Below are positions 14,119 to 17,388 of a stretch of DNA of 17,388 nt, piece after piece. Numbering within the stretch: position 1 is the stretch's first letter; each line of letters starts with the position of its first letter. The stretch covers positions 1 through 17,388 of the forward strand of contig JANQSX010000099.1 in assembly GCA_028279085.1 (NCBI GenBank). Direction: 5' to 3'. Under the pieces are notes generated by a model. The model was not told the origin of the DNA. It saw nothing but the letters and a program-made list of their open reading frames with translations, and ran no database searches. Both the position numbers and the translations under genes were made by a program. The DNA is from Bdellovibrionales bacterium (GTDB taxonomy: Bacteria; Bdellovibrionota; Bdellovibrionia; Bdellovibrionales; UBA1609).

Positions 14119-16176
14119 TTAATAATTTTCTTTCATATATTTTATAATTTCCGGATTCCATTGAAATACGGATTGTATGGAAAAGGTTTCATTATATGCA
14201 GATCTATCTCTACAAAAATCACTACAAAAACAAGGTTGATTGCCATGAGAGCCACATTTGTTTTTGTTTGTTTTAATTTCTATATGTCCGTGTCTACTAG
14301 GAGATTTTGAAACGATAATAGAACCTTGTGGAATTTGACTGGCGTCGTTTTGAAATTGCTCAATCTTTTCAGGAGATATTTTTTTAAAAAGCGGAACCTC
14401 TTTAACTGTTCCATCATCTTGTTTAAGGTTAATAGATAGTAGTAATTTATTATGGTTATTCCATGCTTTACATTTGTTTCTCACCTTTCTATTAGTGATT
14501 TTTTTATAATCATCAGTGCTTTGTCCATCTAAATTAATAGCGCATAAAGCAGAGGGGAAAATAAACCCATGTTCACAGATATTTTTTTCTTTATTAGAAT
14601 TAAAGTTTTCCACGCACTGAGCATAATCATTTCTGTCTTCAGACACACTTTTATTAATATCACTACAATATTTTGCTAAAAAATGATGTATAGTTTTCAT
14701 AATAGCTCCCGTGACATGTCTGGCGCATTTAGCTTTGGAAAGCTCCATAGGTTTTTTACCTTTGCATCTGTTAATGGGAGGAGATTGTTTCCGATTCAGA
14801 TGGCGACTGTGTTGACAGCCTTTTGTGCAGCCGTCATTTCCTGTGCATTTGCAGGTGGAGTTTTCAAATATATTATTTGAAAAGTAGTTTAAAATGTCTT
14901 CATCTAAATCCTGATTAGTGTCTTCTGAAGCTTTACTACCAGTAGTTTGTATTATTTGTTTTATTTCATTCACTATTCTTTGATTTTGGGCTAGACAATC
15001 CGTGCAGGGGGCTTTCGCTTCGGTTGTACTTTCTTGAGTGGGGGGTTTTTCTTTAGGTTTTTTTTTAGTAGTAGAGGTTTGATGTCCATATATTTTGGTG
15101 CTATCAGTATCATTTCGCGTGATTTGTTTATTAGTTTCTGCAATTCTTTTTTTAAAATTACGGCAGCTAGCATATTTTTTTCGTTTTCCGATACAATACT
15201 GTTCTAAAATGTTGTTAACAGACAGTTCATAATCCCCGTACTGTGCCTTATTTACCGGTTCATCTTTAGCGGCTTCATAACATCTTTTGGAAATGGATTT
15301 TACCGGATTGATGCTGATACATTTGTTGTTAAAGATAATACCACACTTGAAATTGTTCGGACTTCCATTACAGCCTCTGCCAAAAATAGGGCAGGCTTGT
15401 CTTTTTAATCTGCGGGAATAAACTGTGCTGCGTACGACACCTCCTATCAGGCATTTGCCTTTGAAATTGTCAGCGGAAGCGGTTATAATAAAAAAATTAA
15501 ACATAGGCAGTTGAGCCGTGCTTTCCGGTTGAATCGGTAAATCATTGATAACACTTTCTTCAAATTGCAAATAATAAGCTTTAATTTTTTGAATGTAAGT
15601 GAGTTGAGCTTGATCAGATAGTTTTTCATAATCTTTTAAGGGCAGTAATAGAGATGTTTTTGATTTAACTTCTGTAGAATAGATAAAATCTTGTGGATCG
15701 TCTCCGTTCCCTTCTTTTTCCTCCCTATCATATAGCTCTAATAGTTCTTTTATTTTTTGTTGATTTTCTTTGGATAATAACTTTTTATTGATGTCCATGA
15801 GTTCACTAGGTTCAGCGGAGTTATAATAATTATAAAGGCAGGACATTAAGTAGTATTCAGAGGATAGATTAAGAGCTTCATCATAAACTTTTACTACTGT
15901 TTCCAAAAAATGTTTTCTTTTTTCCTGGTTGATTTGATCTTTTGCTTCAAGTGATTTGAGATGCTTCATATAAGGACATACTTTTTGATAAATTATTTTT
16001 TCGTAATTATTACGGTTTATATTTTCACTGGCATTTGTTAAATCATTTATATGAAAGTCAAATTTGTCTTTTGTTGGTGGGGGTTTTTGATTGGCAAAAG
16101 AATCCTTATTTATTAAAGAGAGGTAAGCAGTAAAATGAAATATAAGAAAAATAAAGGTATACTTAAAGCAGTTCAC
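14119..16176 (-). CDS. Secreted cysteine-rich protein with probable NlpC/P60- or CHAP-like C-terminal domain
   Basis: This 685-residue protein starts with a GTG; an in-frame TAA lies just upstream. A signal peptide probably ends near DSFA-NQ (28/29). The mature protein holds 27 cysteines, consistent with many disulfides in the periplasm or outside. Residues 30-215 are mostly helical and charged. Residues 240-340 form a cysteine-dense module (KCLIGGVV, FKCGIIFNNKC, SKRCYEAA). Residues 345-390 are a Lys/Thr/Pro/Glu linker. Residues about 480-675 resemble a cell-wall cysteine peptidase: KCARHVTGAI (483-492) offers nucleophile C484, and IPQGSIIVSKSPSRHGHIEI (615-634) offers the histidine H629 or H631, followed by CFCSDFCRDR. 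I infer a peptidoglycan or protein amidase/peptidase. No ribosome-binding site is obvious. TATAGT (16193-16188) is a possible -10 box. Confidence 0.75.
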   Translation of the reverse strand: MNCFKYTFIFLIFHFTAYLSLINKDSFANQKPPPTKDKFDFHINDLTNASENINRNNYEKIIYQKVCPYMKHLKSLEAKDQINQEKRKHFLETVVKVYDEALNLSSEYYLMSCLYNYYNSAEPSELMDINKKLLSKENQQKIKELLELYDREEKEGNGDDPQDFIYSTEVKSKTSLLLPLKDYEKLSDQAQLTYIQKIKAYYLQFEESVINDLPIQPESTAQLPMFNFFIITASADNFKGKCLIGGVVRSTVYSRRLKRQACPIFGRGCNGSPNNFKCGIIFNNKCISINPVKSISKRCYEAAKDEPVNKAQYGDYELSVNNILEQYCIGKRKKYASCRNFKKRIAETNKQITRNDTDSTKIYGHQTSTTKKKPKEKPPTQESTTEAKAPCTDCLAQNQRIVNEIKQIIQTTGSKASEDTNQDLDEDILNYFSNNIFENSTCKCTGNDGCTKGCQHSRHLNRKQSPPINRCKGKKPMELSKAKCARHVTGAIMKTIHHFLAKYCSDINKSVSEDRNDYAQCVENFNSNKEKNICEHGFIFPSALCAINLDGQSTDDYKKITNRKVRNKCKAWNNHNKLLLSINLKQDDGTVKEVPLFKKISPEKIEQFQNDASQIPQGSIIVSKSPSRHGHIEIKTNKNKCGSHGNQPCFCSDFCRDRSAYNETFSIQSVFQWNPEIIKYMKENY

Positions 16177-16323
16177 TTTGTCATATTACTATATTTCTAA
16201 TGTGTAATGGAAAACAAAGATTCTTTCAGACTAAAGTCTTATATGCTTTTGTTGTTTAAGAACTCTTTTTTGTTGAATTAGTTTTAAAGTTAAAAGAAAA
16301 ATACTTTTAAATTGATGTATGAG

Positions 16324-16439
16324 ATCTCTTAAGTCAAAGCCGGTTAAAAACGAGTTCGGCTTTGAAACAGAGCGGCTGAAAGTCCGCTCTGTGGCAAAAT
16401 GCATGTTTGAGCTTTTGAACCGGCTTTGACTTGAGAGAT
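16324..16439. repeat. Palindromic repeat element, copy 2
   Basis: Arms 16324-16345 and 16418-16439 pair over 22 bases with a single wobble. The shared arm core is AAGTCAAAGCCGG. A second internal hairpin has arms ACAGAGCGG (16367-16375) and CCGCTCTGT (16384-16392) around an 8-base loop. CGGCTTTG at 16357-16364 can alternatively pair with the left arm (16335-16342). The arms and the TTAAAAACGAGTT core match copy 1, but the interior is about 46 bases longer. It lies between yraN (downstream side) and the 685-residue gene (upstream side). It fills most of the 290-base gap, and I see no gene there. Confidence 0.85.
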
Positions 16440-16466
16440 AGACATTATTAATTAAAGTAAATATCA

Positions 16467-16814
16467 TTAAAACTCTAGATCAAAAGTATGTACATTTTGT
16501 TTTTTATCTACTATGGCCAGTTGAATCTGAGTTGGTTTTTTATGTTGTTCACAAAAGATAGAAAAAGCTTTTAAAAGTCTTTCTTTTTGTGTTTTGCTAA
16601 AAGGGTGTTCACGTCGCCATAAATTATCTGATTTGACCTCAACTAAGAGATAGGCACTTGGTTTTTCCAATATCAAATCAATCTCCACACCTCCCAGTTG
16701 CCGGTTCTTTGCAACTAATAGCCAGCCTTTTTTTTGAAAAAAAGCCAAGGCTTTTTGTTCACAAAGTTGTCCTTTGGTGAGATTATTTTTTTTATTTTGA
16801 AACATTGTTAACAT
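16467..16814 (-). CDS. yraN: UPF0102 / YraN family nuclease-like protein
   Basis: This 115-residue protein belongs to the UPF0102 (YraN) family, which has a restriction-endonuclease-like fold and no firmly known role. The family core is visible: GQLCEQKALAFFQKKGW (15-31), then NRQLGGVEIDLIL (37-49) and LLVEVKSD (56-63), supplying E44, D46, E59 and K61 in a PD-(D/E)XK-like arrangement. The start at 16814 overlaps the end of rnhB by 23 bases, with GGGGT upstream as a weak ribosome-binding site. A second ATG at 16805 is an alternative. The rnhB-yraN pairing is common in bacteria and supports the call. Confidence 0.92.
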   Translation of the reverse strand: MLTMFQNKKNNLTKGQLCEQKALAFFQKKGWLLVAKNRQLGGVEIDLILEKPSAYLLVEVKSDNLWRREHPFSKTQKERLLKAFSIFCEQHKKPTQIQLAIVDKKQNVHTFDLEF

Positions 16815-17388
16815 ATTCTTTTACCCCAGAAAATAATTTGCGGTGCAGGGGACAGGGGCCGTATTTTTTAATAGCTTCCCGATGTTCAGAAGTAGCGTAT
16901 CCCTTGTGGGCGGAAAATCCGTATTTTGGATACTTTTTAGCTTGTTCGGAAATCCATTCATCTCTTTTGACTTTGGCTATAATGCTGGCGGCGGCAATAG
17001 GGGAGAGTCGTTGATCTCCTTTTATAAAAGCGGTTTGATGAAATTGAGGGGGTAGTTTAGGTATTAGAAAGCGGCCATCCACTAATACATGGGCTGTATC
17101 AACCGGTAGCTGTAGGACAGCTCTTTTCATGGATAATAAAGCAGCTTGTAGGATATTCAGTTTTTCTATTTCATCCACATTAGCTGTCCCTACAGCATAT
17201 ATATGTTTATTCATAATATGTGCAGCTAGTTCTTTTCTTTTTTCCGGTGATATTTGTTTTGAGTCAGGATAAATTTCTTTTGTTTTTAGAATAACTGCGG
17301 CGGAAAACACAGAACCAGCCAGACATCCTCTACCGGCTTCATCCACACCAATAATTGGTTGAGGTTGAAAAGAGGTCCAATCCAGGCG
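16792..17388 (-). CDS. rnhB: Ribonuclease HII, 5' end cut by window edge
   Basis: RNase HII cleaves RNA in RNA-DNA hybrids and starts removal of misincorporated ribonucleotides. The frame stays open to the window edge, so the gene begins outside. 198 residues are visible, near the full family length of about 200-215. Catalytic acidic residues are all seen: Asp and Glu in GVDEAGRG, Asp in HVLVDGRF and Asp in AKVKRDEW. The ASIIAKVKRDEW and KYGFSAHKGYAT segments and the CPLHRKLF end fit the family. The usual DEAGRGPLAGPV reads DEAGRGCLAGSV here. A GTG at 17346 is unlikely to be the start because it would cut off the first strand (PIIG before VDEAGRG). Confidence 0.96.
   Translation of the reverse strand, partial: RLDWTSFQPQPIIGVDEAGRGCLAGSVFSAAVILKTKEIYPDSKQISPEKRKELAAHIMNKHIYAVGTANVDEIEKLNILQAALLSMKRAVLQLPVDTAHVLVDGRFLIPKLPPQFHQTAFIKGDQRLSPIAAASIIAKVKRDEWISEQAKKYPKYGFSAHKGYATSEHREAIKKYGPCPLHRKLFSGVKEYVNNVSK

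Noticed and set aside
16231..16467. Open frame of 78 codons on the minus strand across repeat copy 2
   Set aside because: It runs through both arms of the palindrome, has no clear ribosome-binding site or recognisable protein features, and is best explained by the repeat itself.

Overview
The window looks like chromosomal, AT-rich DNA from a Gram-negative bacterium. Signs of this are two Lpp-type lipoproteins, a PBP4-type D-Ala-D-Ala carboxypeptidase and several secreted cysteine-rich proteins. Housekeeping genes are intact and base composition looks even, so nothing suggests a plasmid or phage. A Bdellovibrionota or other deltaproteobacteria-like host is a guess from the style of the secreted proteins; the sequence does not fix the taxon.

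Layout. 1-900 (+) is the C-terminal two thirds of secY, followed by an AT-rich hairpin. 1025-1825 (+) is a lipoprotein built from two tandem four-cysteine units. 4976-1901 (-) is a compact tpiA - ilvA (ACT form) - hisC-like metabolic run. 6177-5043 (-) is rpsP - khpA - rimM, with a plausible promoter upstream. 8825-6360 (-) pairs an oligopeptide-type solute-binding protein with a membrane protein that joins a divergent LspA-like domain to a HAMP-like tail. Divergent from these, 8985-10535 (+) is dacB, then 10646-12791 (+) a DUF2927 lipoprotein and an AGCS sodium:amino-acid symporter. 12849-14096 (+) is trmD and rplS. 16176-14119 (-) is a 685-residue secreted cysteine-rich protein with a probable NlpC/P60- or CHAP-like C-terminal peptidase domain. 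17388-16467 (-) is rnhB (cut by the window edge) and yraN.

How it fits together. rpsP-khpA-rimM, trmD-rplS and rnhB-yraN normally form one co-oriented cluster for ribosome assembly, tRNA modification and RNA metabolism. Here the cluster is cut into three pieces, with the trmD-rplS piece in the opposite orientation and envelope genes placed between. The secY (spc) operon also ends right after secY. Two related palindromic elements (8882-8951 and 16324-16439), sharing arms and a TTAAAAACGAGTT core, lie in this rearranged area. They look like members of a dispersed repeat or MITE family, and copy 1 sits exactly between the divergent SBP and dacB genes.

The observations most worth following are the LspA-HAMP fusion, the secreted cysteine-rich peptidase, the palindromic repeat family and the duplicated four-cysteine lipoprotein. 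No tRNA, rRNA, CRISPR array, transposase or gene-free stretch longer than 300 bases was found. The longest intergenic gap (16177-16466) is largely filled by repeat copy 2.
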